A DNA stretch of 64,000 bases from Maribellus sp. CM-23. GTDB taxonomy: Bacteria; Bacteroidota; Bacteroidia; Bacteroidales; Prolixibacteraceae. The stretch covers positions 1,031,446 through 1,095,445 of the forward strand of contig NZ_JADWYJ010000001.1 in assembly GCF_021354595.1 (NCBI RefSeq), read 5' to 3'. The notes below the pieces were generated by a model that saw only the letters and a list, made by a program, of their open reading frames with translations, was not told the DNA's origin and did not search any database. The position numbers and the translations under genes were made by a program. Positions 9,379-17,631 of this stretch are shown piece by piece (the stretch's first letter is position 1; each line of letters opens with the position of its first letter).

Positions 9379-9882
9379 ATGGCGTTGAAAGTCCTTCATA
9401 TAGTAATACTTGCTTCAGTAAAATACATGTTGACCTTGCCTTATGCAATGATCATCGGGATGGAGTACAAGTATGCAATCCTTGCGCTACTGGGTGGCGG
9501 TATCGGCGGCTTTCTTTTCTTTTACTACCTCAGCAAGCCGGTTTTGAAAGGCTGGCGCGCGTTGCTTCCGCAAATTTGCCAACGGGTTCCGGTGAGCATC
9601 AAACAACGGGTTCAGCTTTTTTGCAGCAGTAAAAACAAAAAGCCGCGCAAGCGTTTTACCCGTCGAAAGAGATTTTTAGTGAAAGTAAAAACCACCTATG
9701 GTCTGTGGGGAATTATTATTGCAACTCCCTTGTTCCTGACCATCCCGGTGGGTGCTTTTCTGGCGAATAAATATTATTCACGCCGTAAAAACATTGTGTT
9801 TTATATGATCCTCTCGATTGTTAGCTGGGGGATGGTTTATTCAGGAATAATTCTTCTGTTTCCGCGCATATTCTTCCAATAG
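9379..9882 (+). CDS. Small integral membrane protein of unknown function
   Basis: 167 residues from the ATG at 9379, which has a purine-rich GGGAAGAGAG just upstream; a TTG at 9334 in the same frame is less likely. I see about four hydrophobic segments: a first one at VLHIVILASVKYML, a second at AILALLGGGIGGFLFFYYL, then after a very basic stretch (KNKKPRKRFTRRKRF) a pair at GLWGIIIATPLFLTIPVGAFL and IVFYMILSIVSWGMVYSGIILLF. The basic loop would be cytosolic. I do not recognise the family; the glycine-rich segments and the TPLFLTIPVGAF turn resemble small export or DedA-like proteins only loosely. Its last 42 bases overlap the 3' end of the convergent Nudix gene. Confidence 0.7.
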   Translation: MALKVLHIVILASVKYMLTLPYAMIIGMEYKYAILALLGGGIGGFLFFYYLSKPVLKGWRALLPQICQRVPVSIKQRVQLFCSSKNKKPRKRFTRRKRFLVKVKTTYGLWGIIIATPLFLTIPVGAFLANKYYSRRKNIVFYMILSIVSWGMVYSGIILLFPRIFFQ

Positions 9883-10263
9883 TTTCCAATTACTTTTATC
9901 TTCGAGCAATGCCCTGTCGGCACCTGAAAGATCCATTTGCAGCAGCTCTTCTGGCTCGCACCACTTACTACTTAAATGATCATTCAAAACAAGCGTTTCA
10001 CTCTCCATGGCGCATAAAAAAGGAATGAGGCAAATTTGTTTGTGTCCATAATCATATTCCACGGAAGCCAATCTCTGAATAATCGCAACTTCTATTTCCA
10101 GTTCTTCTCTTATTTCCCTGATAATACAAGTTTCTTCGTTTTCATTCCCGTGTATTTTGCCTCCCGGAAATTCCCATTGAAAAGCGTGATCAGCATCGGC
10201 CCTGTTTTGCGCCAGCAGGATTTCTCCACCCTGAACAATAATTGCACATGTTACCTGAATCAT
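9841..10263 (-). CDS. Nudix (MutT-like) NTP pyrophosphohydrolase
   Basis: 140 residues. The Nudix box runs from Gly35 to about residue 57 (GGKIHGNENEETCIIREIREEL), with the Glu cluster REIREE that binds metal; the usual Gly near its end is Glu56. The QNRADADHAFQWEFPGGK lead-in is typical of the (deoxy)nucleoside triphosphate pyrophosphohydrolase MutT/CTP-pyrophosphohydrolase branch that removes damaged nucleotides. It is cytoplasmic. The 3' end overlaps the membrane-protein gene on the other strand by 42 bp, and the 5' end faces away from the next gene, so it shares a divergent intergenic region with the gene at 10331. Confidence 0.88.
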   Translation of the reverse strand: MIQVTCAIIVQGGEILLAQNRADADHAFQWEFPGGKIHGNENEETCIIREIREELEIEVAIIQRLASVEYDYGHKQICLIPFLCAMESETLVLNDHLSSKWCEPEELLQMDLSGADRALLEDKSNWKLLEEYARKQKNYS

Positions 10264-10306
10264 CTTCTAAAAATAGGAAAGTTTACCGGCAATCGGTCTT
10301 TCTGTC

Positions 10307-10314
10307 TATCTTTG
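10307..10314 (+). promoter_or_regulatory. Possible -7 box for the helical-repeat gene
   Basis: TATCTTTG matches TAnnTTTG, with GTTTAC about 21 bp upstream as a weak -33 element. It lies 16 bp before the ATG at 10331, implying a very short leader. Confidence 0.45.
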
Positions 10315-10330
10315 TTCAAAACCGTGGGGC

Positions 10331-10861
10331 ATGACAGAAAACGACATCCTGACCGTAATAGAAAGCTGGCAGAATTTTCAATTTGCACTTCAGCAAATCG
10401 AACAAAACCCGGAATACATTCCTGTTTTGATGAAAGTCGCTATCCATAGCAACAATCCCAACAGCTGGAGGGCTTTGTACCTTGCCGACAAGCTGCACGA
10501 CATTCAGCCGGAAGAAATTGCGCCTTATCTGCCCGACATGATCGAGCAACTAAAAATAGAAAAGCACCACGGGAAGAAACGGCATTTACTCAAACTAATC
10601 AGCCAGAACCAGGTTCTTTCCAACACTTCTGGTTTTTTGATGGATTATTGTCTGAATACCTTCACTTCGGAAAAAGAGCCCGTAGCCAACCGGGTTCATG
10701 CCATGCAAATTCTTTACAATGTCTCCGAAACCGAACCGGAGTTAAAGCCCGAGCTGCTCGAAATTATTTTGCAGGAAATGGAATTTCATCCAACTCCGGG
10801 AATTGTAAGCCGAGGGAAAAAGCTGGTACAGAAACTTCAAAAACAAATTCGGACGCGATAA
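10331..10861 (+). CDS. Unknown alpha-helical (HEAT-like) cytosolic protein
   Basis: 176 residues, no signal peptide or membrane segment. The sequence is a series of amphipathic helices: IPVLMKVAIHSNNPNSWRALYLADKLHDI, APYLPDMIEQL, HLLKLISQ, VANRVHAMQILYNVSETEP, LKPELLEIILQEM. The spacing looks like four or five HEAT-type repeats, as in small scaffold or adaptor proteins. No catalytic motif is visible and I do not recognise a named family. The 3' end is 5 bp from the stop of the convergent DUF2723 gene. Confidence 0.75.
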   Translation: MTENDILTVIESWQNFQFALQQIEQNPEYIPVLMKVAIHSNNPNSWRALYLADKLHDIQPEEIAPYLPDMIEQLKIEKHHGKKRHLLKLISQNQVLSNTSGFLMDYCLNTFTSEKEPVANRVHAMQILYNVSETEPELKPELLEIILQEMEFHPTPGIVSRGKKLVQKLQKQIRTR

Positions 10862-10866
10862 CCTCT

Positions 10867-13800
10867 CTAGCTCGAAAGCTTCACAATCAACGCCTGTAAC
10901 TGATCGTCAATCTCCTTGTTCAGTTCTTCCTGTTTGTAATTCCGGGTAATCACCACCAGGTTTCTCAAGTTGGTCATCTCCCTGTTTTGATCCGACTCTA
11001 TTGCTGCGGCCAGTCTTTCAGGTAACGAAGCATAATAATTTAAAATCCCCAGGCTGTTTTGGGCCATTACACGAACCACCTCATTGGCTTTATCCGCTGC
11101 ACCTGCCCGGTAATACTGTTCTATAGCCGGGAACGAATCGTAGGTATAAGGAATAGCCTCGTTCGGGAAAAGTTCAAACAACCGGTCGATCACTTCAACA
11201 GCCTTTTCCTTTTCTCCTTTCTGAATCAAAGCCTCTGCCAGGCGCGCAAACATATAACGGGTTTGCATAATATTGATCTGCTTCCGGTTGTATTCGTCCA
11301 TATGAATATTCGGATCGTTCACATTTCCCCATACAAACTTGTTCATTACATTGTCGTAAAGAATATCGGTATCAATACGGCCGCTCATTATTCCCTGACG
11401 TTGCGTTTTGATTGGCACAAAACGATAGGCCAACCCTTCAAACTGCAGCCAGTCGAGGAAATGAACATTGCCGGTATACAACAAGCTGTGGTCAATGTAA
11501 ATCGGCCGCTCCCAGTTGTTGGCAGCAATCATATTCAGCACGGCCATTTCATTTTTCCCGATCATGCTTTTATTGATAGAAAACTCAACACGGTCGGCAA
11601 TCAAATCTGCATTTTCAGGCTTAACAGTTCCTGACTCCAGCGCCTTTTGTTTGTCAACCGTAATGTGAAAATCTTTAGACGGCAGGTAGTCGATCATATC
11701 TCCGGAAGTAACTTTCACTTTCGTACGAACATCATCGCTTCCCAGGAACTCCATGGCGTCGCTTAGTTCTATCGATTCTTTAAATCGTTCCTGAAACAAT
11801 ATGGCATCCATTCGCCCCATGTAATATTTATCGCGGGTGAACGTGAACGGAACAGGCGGAGAATCGTTGGTCGTGAACTGCTGTTGGTAAATATACCAAT
11901 CCATCCCCAGGTAACTGATGTTGATGATTTTGATATCGGGACGGACACCTTCCACTTCCTGAACATACCAAAGCGGGAAAGTATCGTTATCGCCATAGGT
12001 AAATAAAATGGCATTGGGCGCACACGATTCAAGATAGTTTTTGGCATAATCGCGGGTCATGTATTTGCCCGAACGGTCGTGATCATCCCAGTTCTGCGAA
12101 GCCAGTATTCCGGGTACCAAAACCAACGACAACGCCGTAACCAATACTGCTCCTGGGGTTCCTTTCAGCACTTTACTCACAACGCTGTAGAGCGCGGGCA
12201 CCGCCAGACCTATCCAAATGGCAAAGGCATAAAACGATCCGGCATACGCATAGTCGCGTTCGCGGGGTTGGTAAGGGTTCTGGTTCAGGTAAACCACAAT
12301 GGCGATACCGGTAAGCACAAAAAGCATCATGGTAACGGCAAATGTTTCCTTCCCTTTTTTGCCCCGATTGTATTGGTAGAACAAACCTATCAATCCAAAA
12401 AGAAGCGGAAGAAAATAATATACATTTCGGCTGGCGTCGTTTTTCATGAAATCGGGCATTTCTGCACGCGGCCCTACTTTCACTTTATCAAAAGCCTCAA
12501 TACCGCTTACCCAGTTCCCATTCGAAAATTCGCCGTGTCCCTGCACATCGTTCTGCCTTCCCACAAAGTTCCACATAAAATAACGCATGTACATGTGTCC
12601 CAGCTGGTAAGAAAAAAAGAACCGCAGGTTTTCAGCAAAAGTGGGTTTCATCAGCGTTTTTACTTCGCCCCGCTCCCGAACCCTGACCGGAGTTCCTTTT
12701 ACCCTGGCCCAGTCTTTATATGCCCGCACGTGATTGTCGGAGCTGCTATACATTCTCGGAAAAATGGTTTCCATCTTTTTGTCGTAAACCAGTGAACCGG
12801 GCATCGAGCCCGTCATTTTGTATTTTCCGTCAACTTTATTGTATTGATCTTTTGGTTCGCCATTGGCAATTCTCGGAGCATTGTAATAAGGACCGTAAAA
12901 CAAAGGACGGTCGCCATATTGTTCGCGGTTTAAATAACGTACCAGCGAAAAAGCATTGTCGGGCGCGTTTTGGTTCATCGGTGGGTTGGCCGACGCGCGG
13001 ATTACAATTAACCCAAACGACGAATACCCGATAATGATGACCATTACCATGGTGATGGCCGTGTTCCAAATCACCATTTTCCGGTTTCGGGTGTAGCGAA
13101 GTCCCCATACCGCAGCTGCTGCCATCAACACAAACATAAATATGATGCCCGAATTAAAAGGCAATCCAAAGCCATTCACAAAAATCCGGTCGATCGTAAA
13201 AGCAATATGTGGAAGTCCGGGAATGATTCCATACTGAATTCCGAGAAGAATACCCATGGATACAATTAAGGCGGAGATTACTCCTTTCCATGAGAATTCG
13301 TATTTCTTAAAATAATATACCAGCCCAATTGCCGGAATAGCCAACAGGTTGAGCAGGTGAACCCCGATTGACAAGCCCACCAGGTAGGCGATCAGAATCA
13401 GCCAGCGGTTCGAATGTTTTTCGTCGGCCACTGTTTCCCATTTCAGAATGGCCCAGAAAACCACGGCGGTAAAAAATGACGACAACGCATACACCTCGCC
13501 TTCAACGGCTGAGAACCAGAATGAATCGGTAAAAGTAAATGCCAGCGCACCTACCAAACCACTGCCCCACACAGCCACTTGTTCGCCTGCCGACAACTGC
13601 TCTGCCGCAAACAGCTTACGCGCCAGATGCACGATGGTCCAGTAAAGAATCATAATGGTGCCCGCACTTGCCAGGGCCGACAGGGAATTCACCATAACGG
13701 CAGCTTTGGTAGGGTCGGGTGCTAACAGGGTAAATATGCGTCCTAAAATCATAAATGTCGGAGCACCCGGAGGATGTCCTACTTCGAGCTTGAATGCACT

Positions 13801-13932
13801 GGTAATAAACTCGCCACAGTCCCACCAGCTTACGGTAGGTTCCATGGTTACCAAATAGGTGATGGCGGCAATTACAAATACAATCCAACCAAGAATGTTA
13901 TTGATAAGTCTGGTGTGCTGCATAATCGGCAT
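10867..13932 (-). CDS. DUF2723 multi-pass membrane protein (GT117/TMEM260-like, probable protein O-glycosylation)
   Basis: 1021 residues. The N-terminus carries the DUF2723 signature: VTMEPTVSWWDCGEFITSAFKLEVGHPPGAPTF, with an acidic WWDCGE just after the first membrane helix, as in GT-C glycosyltransferases that use polyprenyl-phosphate sugars. About 10-12 membrane segments extend to residue ~590. A soluble C-terminal half follows, including LESCAPNAILFTYGDNDTFPLWYVQEVEG, a conserved DUF2723 feature, and helical TPR-like repeats near the end. The human homologue TMEM260 is a protein O-mannosyltransferase, and the family is GT117 in CAZy; Bacteroidota have general protein O-glycosylation, so a role there is a reasonable inference. 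A TATCTTTG -7 box lies on the minus strand at 13946-13953. Confidence 0.85.
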   Translation of the reverse strand: MPIMQHTRLINNILGWIVFVIAAITYLVTMEPTVSWWDCGEFITSAFKLEVGHPPGAPTFMILGRIFTLLAPDPTKAAVMVNSLSALASAGTIMILYWTIVHLARKLFAAEQLSAGEQVAVWGSGLVGALAFTFTDSFWFSAVEGEVYALSSFFTAVVFWAILKWETVADEKHSNRWLILIAYLVGLSIGVHLLNLLAIPAIGLVYYFKKYEFSWKGVISALIVSMGILLGIQYGIIPGLPHIAFTIDRIFVNGFGLPFNSGIIFMFVLMAAAAVWGLRYTRNRKMVIWNTAITMVMVIIIGYSSFGLIVIRASANPPMNQNAPDNAFSLVRYLNREQYGDRPLFYGPYYNAPRIANGEPKDQYNKVDGKYKMTGSMPGSLVYDKKMETIFPRMYSSSDNHVRAYKDWARVKGTPVRVRERGEVKTLMKPTFAENLRFFFSYQLGHMYMRYFMWNFVGRQNDVQGHGEFSNGNWVSGIEAFDKVKVGPRAEMPDFMKNDASRNVYYFLPLLFGLIGLFYQYNRGKKGKETFAVTMMLFVLTGIAIVVYLNQNPYQPRERDYAYAGSFYAFAIWIGLAVPALYSVVSKVLKGTPGAVLVTALSLVLVPGILASQNWDDHDRSGKYMTRDYAKNYLESCAPNAILFTYGDNDTFPLWYVQEVEGVRPDIKIINISYLGMDWYIYQQQFTTNDSPPVPFTFTRDKYYMGRMDAILFQERFKESIELSDAMEFLGSDDVRTKVKVTSGDMIDYLPSKDFHITVDKQKALESGTVKPENADLIADRVEFSINKSMIGKNEMAVLNMIAANNWERPIYIDHSLLYTGNVHFLDWLQFEGLAYRFVPIKTQRQGIMSGRIDTDILYDNVMNKFVWGNVNDPNIHMDEYNRKQINIMQTRYMFARLAEALIQKGEKEKAVEVIDRLFELFPNEAIPYTYDSFPAIEQYYRAGAADKANEVVRVMAQNSLGILNYYASLPERLAAAIESDQNREMTNLRNLVVITRNYKQEELNKEIDDQLQALIVKLSS

Positions 13933-13945
13933 TTTTGATTACTGG

Positions 13946-13953
13946 CAAAGATA
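13946..13953 (-). promoter_or_regulatory. Possible -7 box for the DUF2723 gene
   Basis: The minus strand reads TATCTTTG, matching TAnnTTTG, ending 14 bp before the ATG at 13932. No matching -33 element is obvious. Confidence 0.45.
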
Positions 13954-14129
13954 AAGTTTTAAACCAATTAACACCGTTAAATCGCTTTTGGAGTGAATAT
14001 TTGGCGAGATTGTAATGAGTCCACGGGCAAATTGCTTCCTTTTTGCCATTTCTGAACCTTTTTGCAACACATAACTAACACGTATCCAGCATAGAAAGAA
14101 GGAAAAATCAAAAAATAACAGAGCAATCC

Positions 14130-14158
14130 TTGCAGAATGATTTTTTTTTATACTTTTG
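14130..14158 (+). promoter_or_regulatory. Promoter of tRNA-Gln(UUG)
   Basis: TTG at 14130-14132 and TACTTTTG at 14151-14158 are separated by 18 bp, fitting the Bacteroidota -33/-7 pattern. The -7 box ends 31 bp before the mature tRNA 5' end at 14190, leaving room for a short leader. Confidence 0.65.
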
Positions 14159-14189
14159 CACCGTCCTTAACAAAAGGGCACAAAAGGAC

Positions 14190-14265
14190 TGACCTGTGGT
14201 GTAATTGGCAACACGTCTGATTTTGGTTCAGAAGAGTCCAGGTTCGAGCCCTGGCAGGTCAACCA
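14190..14265 (+). tRNA. tRNA-Gln (anticodon UUG)
   Basis: 76 nt with encoded CCA. Acceptor arms TGACCTG (14190-14196) and CAGGTCA (14255-14261) pair fully. The anticodon stem TCTGA/TCAGA encloses the loop TTTTGGT, giving anticodon TTG for CAA codons. The T arm is CCAGG/CCTGG around TTCGAGC. A terminator follows at once. Confidence 0.96.
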
Positions 14266-14270
14266 AAGAA

Positions 14271-14302
14271 AAGGAATTCAGCAATGAGTTCCTTTTTCTT
14301 TT
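14271..14302. terminator. Bidirectional terminator between tRNA-Gln(UUG) and the convergent glycosidase gene
   Basis: Arms AAGGAATTC (14271-14279) and GAGTTCCTT (14286-14294) pair with one G-U. T-rich tracts follow on the plus strand (TTTTTCTTTT) and, read on the minus strand, CCTTTTCTTT. It ends both the tRNA and the antisense gene at 14329. Confidence 0.8.
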
Positions 14303-14328
14303 GGTAAAACTCGCAACCCCGGAAATCA

Positions 14329-15186
14329 TCACTTATTTCGCAGAATTGCAATGCCATTAGCCACTTTCCGGGCACCTTCATGGTCGAAAGCTTTATTGTC
14401 AGAAGGGTAATTAACTACTCCCTCGTTTTTTAGCCAAAGCGTAGTCGAGCCGCCACCATCCAGGTTCATGGCATTTTTACAGTTCAGCACTTTCATTAAC
14501 ACCCCCAGTTCGTTCATCGAAAGTCCATTGGCTTTGTTTCTATGCCTCCCGTCGGCAGTTACCAGTAATAATTCATAATCATAGGTAATACCAATGGCAG
14601 AACGCGGATGCTTCGTGGTATTAAAGGCAACAGAATCAGCTTCAACCCGTTTCCCGTTTTTTACGAGCATGGGGCCCGACACCATGATGTCTTCGAAATT
14701 TGTATGCCAGTGTGTCCATTCCTCTTTTGGAAACTCAACAACCATGACAGAATCGCCCACAGCAAAAGCTGCCTCCCGAATAAGTGCTGTCGCTTCCGGA
14801 TTGGGCGGAGTTACTACTTCGTTGCCGGCTTTTAGAAACACAACTGACCCTCCTTTTTTCATATCGAAGAATGTTCCGTTTATGGCGGCCAATGCATTCT
14901 GCTGTTCGGTCATTTCGCTCAATAGAATACGTGCAGAATCAGAATAAACCACCGATACGTCGTACCTGTGCTTTCTTAAATCAACCTTAATAACATTGAT
15001 GCTTTGCGGCTCACCAAACATTTCTCCGCTTTTTAGCTGATACCACGTAATTTGTTTCGCTATTTTTTCCTTCGCCCAATCATGCCGCGAAAAAGATTTC
15101 TCACTTAATCCGGGTTGAAGTTCCTGTGAAAAAACAGTTCCGGAAACAACGGCCAGCACAAGCCAGAGTAGTATTTTTCTCATCAT
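14329..15186 (-). CDS. Exported phosphodiester glycosidase (NAGPA/DUF2233 domain)
   Basis: 285 residues with a Sec signal peptide ending around FSQ (residue 21). The NAGPA-domain landmarks are all present: ALAAINGTFFDM, HPRSAIGIT, LLVTADGRHRN, MNLDGGGSTTLW and the closing VANGIAILRN. The mammalian enzyme of this family uncovers mannose-6-phosphate by removing GlcNAc, and bacterial members hydrolyse phosphodiester-linked sugars or act on cell-envelope or exopolymer material; the actual substrate here is unknown. It is likely periplasmic. It lies antisense between two tRNA-Gln genes and ends at a shared terminator. Confidence 0.88.
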   Translation of the reverse strand: MMRKILLWLVLAVVSGTVFSQELQPGLSEKSFSRHDWAKEKIAKQITWYQLKSGEMFGEPQSINVIKVDLRKHRYDVSVVYSDSARILLSEMTEQQNALAAINGTFFDMKKGGSVVFLKAGNEVVTPPNPEATALIREAAFAVGDSVMVVEFPKEEWTHWHTNFEDIMVSGPMLVKNGKRVEADSVAFNTTKHPRSAIGITYDYELLLVTADGRHRNKANGLSMNELGVLMKVLNCKNAMNLDGGGSTTLWLKNEGVVNYPSDNKAFDHEGARKVANGIAILRNK

Positions 15187-15397
15187 AACCTGGGTTCTTT
15201 TGACAAGTCAGCCAGATACACATTCAATTGGCTAAACTCATTTTTACGATTCGGTATTTAATTTGGCGTACAAGTTATGTTAAAATTCATTCCCAACACT
15301 GAAATAACCTTTCCTATTCGAACTAAAAATACCGGATACAGGAAGCATTTCCACTGAATATTTTTAGAAAAGAACATTTTATTTTTCAGAGTTTTCT

Positions 15398-15405
15398 TAT
15401 TTTTG
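15398..15405 (+). promoter_or_regulatory. -7 box of tRNA-Gln(CUG)
   Basis: TATTTTTG followed by CA matches TAnnTTTG and resembles the box before the first tRNA-Gln gene. It ends 9 bp before the tRNA 5' end, so transcription should begin almost at the mature end. Confidence 0.6.
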
Positions 15406-15414
15406 CAGCCACAT

Positions 15415-15490
15415 TGACCTGTGGTGTAACTGGCAACACGTCTGACTCTGGATCAGAAGAGTCCAGGTTCGAGCCCTGGCAGGTCAACCA
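15415..15490 (+). tRNA. tRNA-Gln (anticodon CUG)
   Basis: 76 nt with encoded CCA; acceptor arms TGACCTG (15415-15421) and CAGGTCA (15480-15486). The anticodon loop is CTCTGGA, anticodon CTG for CAG codons. It differs from the UUG gene at 14190 at four positions only: one in the D loop and three in the anticodon loop (32, 34, 38). Confidence 0.96.
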
Positions 15491-15495
15491 ACGAG

Positions 15496-15524
15496 AAGGA
15501 ATTCAGAAATGAGTTCCTTTTTTT
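15496..15524 (+). terminator. Terminator of tRNA-Gln(CUG)
   Basis: AAGGAATTC (15496-15504) and GAGTTCCTT (15511-15519), followed by a T tract. It is the same stem as behind the first tRNA-Gln gene, with one change in the loop. Confidence 0.85.
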
Positions 15525-15723
15525 GTTTTAAGATTTCCAGGGAATTAATCACAGTGCATATTCTATATGACCTCAATAGTAGCATCGCAGTAACAATTCC
15601 TCAAAATGTATTGTTATGCCGTCTTTTATTTTAACTGGATACAAATAACTATTTCTTATTTTTTTTCATTTTTATATAGTACAAAAAGAGTCTTTCTGTA
15701 TTCTATATTTACAAAACTAACTT

Positions 15724-16350
15724 ATGGAACCGATAAAAAAGGAAAATGATCGGACGATATGGCGAAGTTTCCTTAAAGGGAATAAAAGTGCATTTCAGAA
15801 AATCTACTTTGACCATTATCGTTTTTTATACAACTATTGCCGAAAATATACCAATGACGGTCCTTTAGTTGAAGATATTATCCAGGATCTTTTTGTGACA
15901 TTATTAGCACATAGAGACAGACTAAGTGAAACAGACAACATTCGTTTTTACCTGTTTAGCTCCATCCGCCGAAGATTATTTAAAGCCCTAAATACCAAGC
16001 AGCACAAAGTAACCGACCTATTCGACATTAATAACCCCACCTTTCATTTTAATGAAGGAGTAGAACCCCACTATGGAGATAATGAAGAAGAAAACAGGTT
16101 CTTTAAAATGCTGATGACATCAGTCAATAAGTTGGCCGATCGTCAAAAAGAAATTATCTATCTAAAATACTATCTAGGACTAAATAACAAGGAAATTGCC
16201 GACATGCTTGGCATTTCTTACCAGACCGTAAGAAACACCCTGTGCAATGCACTTAGCAAAATAAGGACTGACTTCGAAAATGAACTTCCACGTGGACGAA
16301 TGGTCATCCTTTTTTTACAGTCACAGAAAAGAAAAGCGAAAATAGAATAG
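15724..16350 (+). CDS. ECF-type RNA polymerase sigma factor of a glycan uptake locus
   Basis: 208 residues. Region 2 is at ~18-60 (AFQKIYFDHYRFLYNYCRKY, LVEDIIQDLFVTLL) and region 4 at ~140-190 (LADRQKEIIYLKYYLGLNNKEIADMLGISYQTVRN), joined by a short linker as in extracytoplasmic-function sigma factors. The next gene is a FecR anti-sigma factor and then a SusC with an STN domain. Such trios form a signalling chain in which substrate binding outside frees the sigma factor to transcribe its own susC/susD operon. The start is the ATG at 15724. Confidence 0.92.
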   Translation: MEPIKKENDRTIWRSFLKGNKSAFQKIYFDHYRFLYNYCRKYTNDGPLVEDIIQDLFVTLLAHRDRLSETDNIRFYLFSSIRRRLFKALNTKQHKVTDLFDINNPTFHFNEGVEPHYGDNEEENRFFKMLMTSVNKLADRQKEIIYLKYYLGLNNKEIADMLGISYQTVRNTLCNALSKIRTDFENELPRGRMVILFLQSQKRKAKIE

Positions 16351-16395
16351 TACAATCAATCAACCATTGCATTTTCTAGTTGAATTCTAATTAAG

Positions 16396-17481
16396 ATGAA
16401 AAACAAACCGCAAAATATTGAAGACTTTCTGTTCGATGAAGATTATAACGAATCGATAATTCGGGGTTCAGTCAAAAGCTCAAAAAAGTGGAAGGAATAT
16501 TTTGAAAAAAATCCGAAGACTATTGAAGATGCTGAAAAAGCAAGAAAAATAATTGCCGGATTAGCGTCGATGAACGACCACACTTCAGAAAAGGAAATAA
16601 GCGACTACCGATTAAACAATCAATTTGAAGAAACCTGGACAAAATATAGAGACACAAAATCAAAAACCACTTTTCTAAAAGTTTCAAAAATCGTCAGACA
16701 AATTGTGGCTGTTGCCGCCATTATTGTATTTGCGATAACTTCGTACTCGCTCATCGATAATTTTATTCTCAACAATAAATCCTCAGAATATTTTGAGCTC
16801 TATGTTCCTATGGCAAAACAGAGCCAGCTCACCTTACCCGATGGGACAAAGGTTTGGATAAATGCTGATAGTAAAATCAAATACTCGAATCGTTTTAACT
16901 CCAACGAAAGAAAGCTCTATATGTCGGGAGAAGCCTTTTTTGATGTTGCCCACAACTCAAAACTTCCTTTTGAAGTTTTCGTCAATGGAGCCAAAATAAA
17001 GGTTCTTGGCACAAAATTCAATGTAAAATCATACGAGGGAGACCAAAATATTGAAACGGTTTTGCTTGAGGGGAAAGTGCAATTATGCCGCGAGGACTCT
17101 CCCAAAAGTGGTTCCATTGAAATGGAGCCTGGCGAAAAAACAATCTTTGATTTTACAACCAATAAGGTTGTCTTTTCTCGGCAAGATATAGATGCTGATG
17201 TAGCATGGAAAGACGGTAAAGTAATCTTTAGAAACACCCCTTTAGCAGACGTTTGTAAGGATCTTTCAAGACATTTTAACGCGGAGATCATACTTGACAA
17301 GAATTCTCCGCAGCTTGCTGATCATCCCTTCACATTTACAATTGCAAACGAACCACTACCACTCGTACTGGAATATCTATGCAAGGCCGCTCCTTTAACG
17401 TATTCAACCGAATATATTTATGTAGATGGTGAAAAAGGAGTGGAAAAAACAAAGTATACAATTTCGGCTCGAAAGAACTAA
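16396..17481 (+). CDS. FecR-family anti-sigma factor
   Basis: 361 residues. The N-terminal ~90 residues are cytosolic and should hold the sigma factor. A single membrane helix lies near residues 96-118 (IVRQIVAVAAIIVFAITSYSLI). The periplasmic FecR domain shows LTLPDGTKVWINADSKIKY, MSGEAFFDVAHNSKLPFEV, VLGTKFNVKSY and VLLEGKVQL. The C-terminal DUF4974-like STN-interacting domain (VIFRNTPLADVCKDLSRHFNAEI) completes the usual Bacteroidota form. It lies 45 bp after the sigma gene in the same operon and would receive the signal from the STN domain of the SusC protein. Confidence 0.93.
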   Translation: MKNKPQNIEDFLFDEDYNESIIRGSVKSSKKWKEYFEKNPKTIEDAEKARKIIAGLASMNDHTSEKEISDYRLNNQFEETWTKYRDTKSKTTFLKVSKIVRQIVAVAAIIVFAITSYSLIDNFILNNKSSEYFELYVPMAKQSQLTLPDGTKVWINADSKIKYSNRFNSNERKLYMSGEAFFDVAHNSKLPFEVFVNGAKIKVLGTKFNVKSYEGDQNIETVLLEGKVQLCREDSPKSGSIEMEPGEKTIFDFTTNKVVFSRQDIDADVAWKDGKVIFRNTPLADVCKDLSRHFNAEIILDKNSPQLADHPFTFTIANEPLPLVLEYLCKAAPLTYSTEYIYVDGEKGVEKTKYTISARKN

Positions 17482-17542
17482 AACTAACAATACTAACTTA
17501 AAACTAAAACGCCAATGAACAACACCTAACGAATTAAAATTG

Positions 17543-17574
17543 GAAATGGAAAGTGAGCCAACACTCTCCATTTC
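17543..17574 (+). promoter_or_regulatory. Hairpin in the fecR-susC intergenic region
   Basis: Arms GAAATGGAAAGTG (17543-17555) and CACTCTCCATTTC (17562-17574) pair at 12 of 13 positions around a 6-nt loop. It sits 62 bp after the fecR stop and 57 bp before the susC ATG. The following bases (TGATTTGTC) are only weakly T-rich, so it could be a partial terminator/attenuator or an mRNA processing boundary that separates regulator from transporter expression. Confidence 0.55.
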
Positions 17575-17631
17575 TGATTTGTCTAACAAAATGCTTCAAA
17601 AAATTTGTCAAAATCAAACCATTACGAAATT

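Noticed and set aside
14141..14149. Run of nine T before the first tRNA-Gln gene, read as a terminator
   Set aside because: It has no upstream stem and lies inside the -33/-7 spacer of the tRNA promoter.
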